A DNA stretch of 64,000 nt from Desulfovibrio sp. Fe33 (GTDB lineage: Bacteria > Desulfobacterota > Desulfovibrionia > Desulfovibrionales > Desulfovibrionaceae): contig NZ_JAQKGU010000001.1 in assembly GCF_028532725.1 (NCBI RefSeq), positions 248,001-312,000 on the forward strand. Direction: 5' to 3'. Position numbers and translations under genes: made by a program. Of the stretch, positions 63,969 to 64,000 are shown in pieces; the stretch's first letter is position 1; every line of letters begins with the position of its first letter. The notes beneath the pieces were generated by a model. That model ran no database searches, had not been told where the DNA came from, and worked only from the letters and a program-made list of their open reading frames with translations.

Positions 63969-64000
63969 ATGATCGATCCTGAACCGAGCGAACGGGTTTC
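63969..64000 (+). CDS. Possible start of a rightward gene (cut by right edge)
   Basis: An ATG preceded by a weak GGAACGAG site opens a frame (MIDPEPSERV) that runs off the window. It lies after about 170 AT-rich bases, divergent from the ornithine aminotransferase gene. Too short to identify. Confidence 0.3.
   Translation, partial: MIDPEPSERV

Overview
The window is GC-rich and gene-dense, with the gene content of a Gram-negative sulfate reducer of the Desulfovibrionaceae (a Desulfovibrio/Pseudodesulfovibrio-type deltaproteobacterium). This is inferred from an NtrY kinase behind a DUF4390 gene, many sigma-54 elements, an octaheme cytochrome fused to a CydA-like membrane domain, a futalosine-type amidohydrolase and the characteristic hairpin-rich intergenic elements. 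No database search was possible; names rest on motifs and family resemblance.

Layout. 0-6.4 kb: end of an NtrY-like kinase gene (cut by the left edge), a DUF4390 protein, a tandem universal stress protein, a 2-Cys peroxiredoxin with a Fur/PerR-like box in its promoter, and an M16C metalloprotease. 6.5-17.8 kb: a methyltransferase/glycosyltransferase pair, an autoregulated Gly-rich protein/MarR pair with two palindromic operators, an NtrX-like sigma-54 activator, a geranylgeranyl-reductase-like flavoprotein, a DUF115/MptE-like motility accessory protein, NAD synthetase and an Elp3-like radical SAM protein.

18-36.4 kb is a large glycan locus: a WbpB-WbpD fusion, a short remnant of the wbpE aminotransferase, a WbpI-type epimerase, a glycosyltransferase and a deacetylase; a divergent aminotransferase/methyltransferase/glycosyltransferase set; an SDR epimerase pair; then a seven-gene operon behind a near-perfect sigma-54 promoter (NeuA-like CMP-sugar synthetase, unknown protein, metallophosphoesterase, ATP-grasp ligase, SPASM radical SAM, C-methyltransferase-like enzyme, glycosyltransferase). 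With the DUF115 gene and sigma-54 control, flagellar or other surface glycan modification is the most likely role.

36.6-49 kb is mostly housekeeping: amidohydrolase, pyrB and pyrC separated by a 251-bp tandem duplication, a CCA-adding-enzyme relative with a degraded active site, an orphan protein, a small ABC/DUF2318 metal-handling operon, folD and eno.

49.1-55.6 kb carries a chaperone-usher fibre system of unusual build: two DUF4402-like pilins, a PapD-like chaperone and a 1218-residue usher with an N-terminal membrane segment, a Pro/Ala-rich spacer and a SPOR-like C-terminus, lying next to a conspicuously AT-rich, non-coding stretch. 55.7-64 kb: type III pantothenate kinase, a Cache-HAMP chemoreceptor, a two-gene CydA-like/octaheme cytochrome complex and ornithine aminotransferase.

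No tRNA, rRNA, CRISPR array, transposase, integrase or phage gene was recognised.
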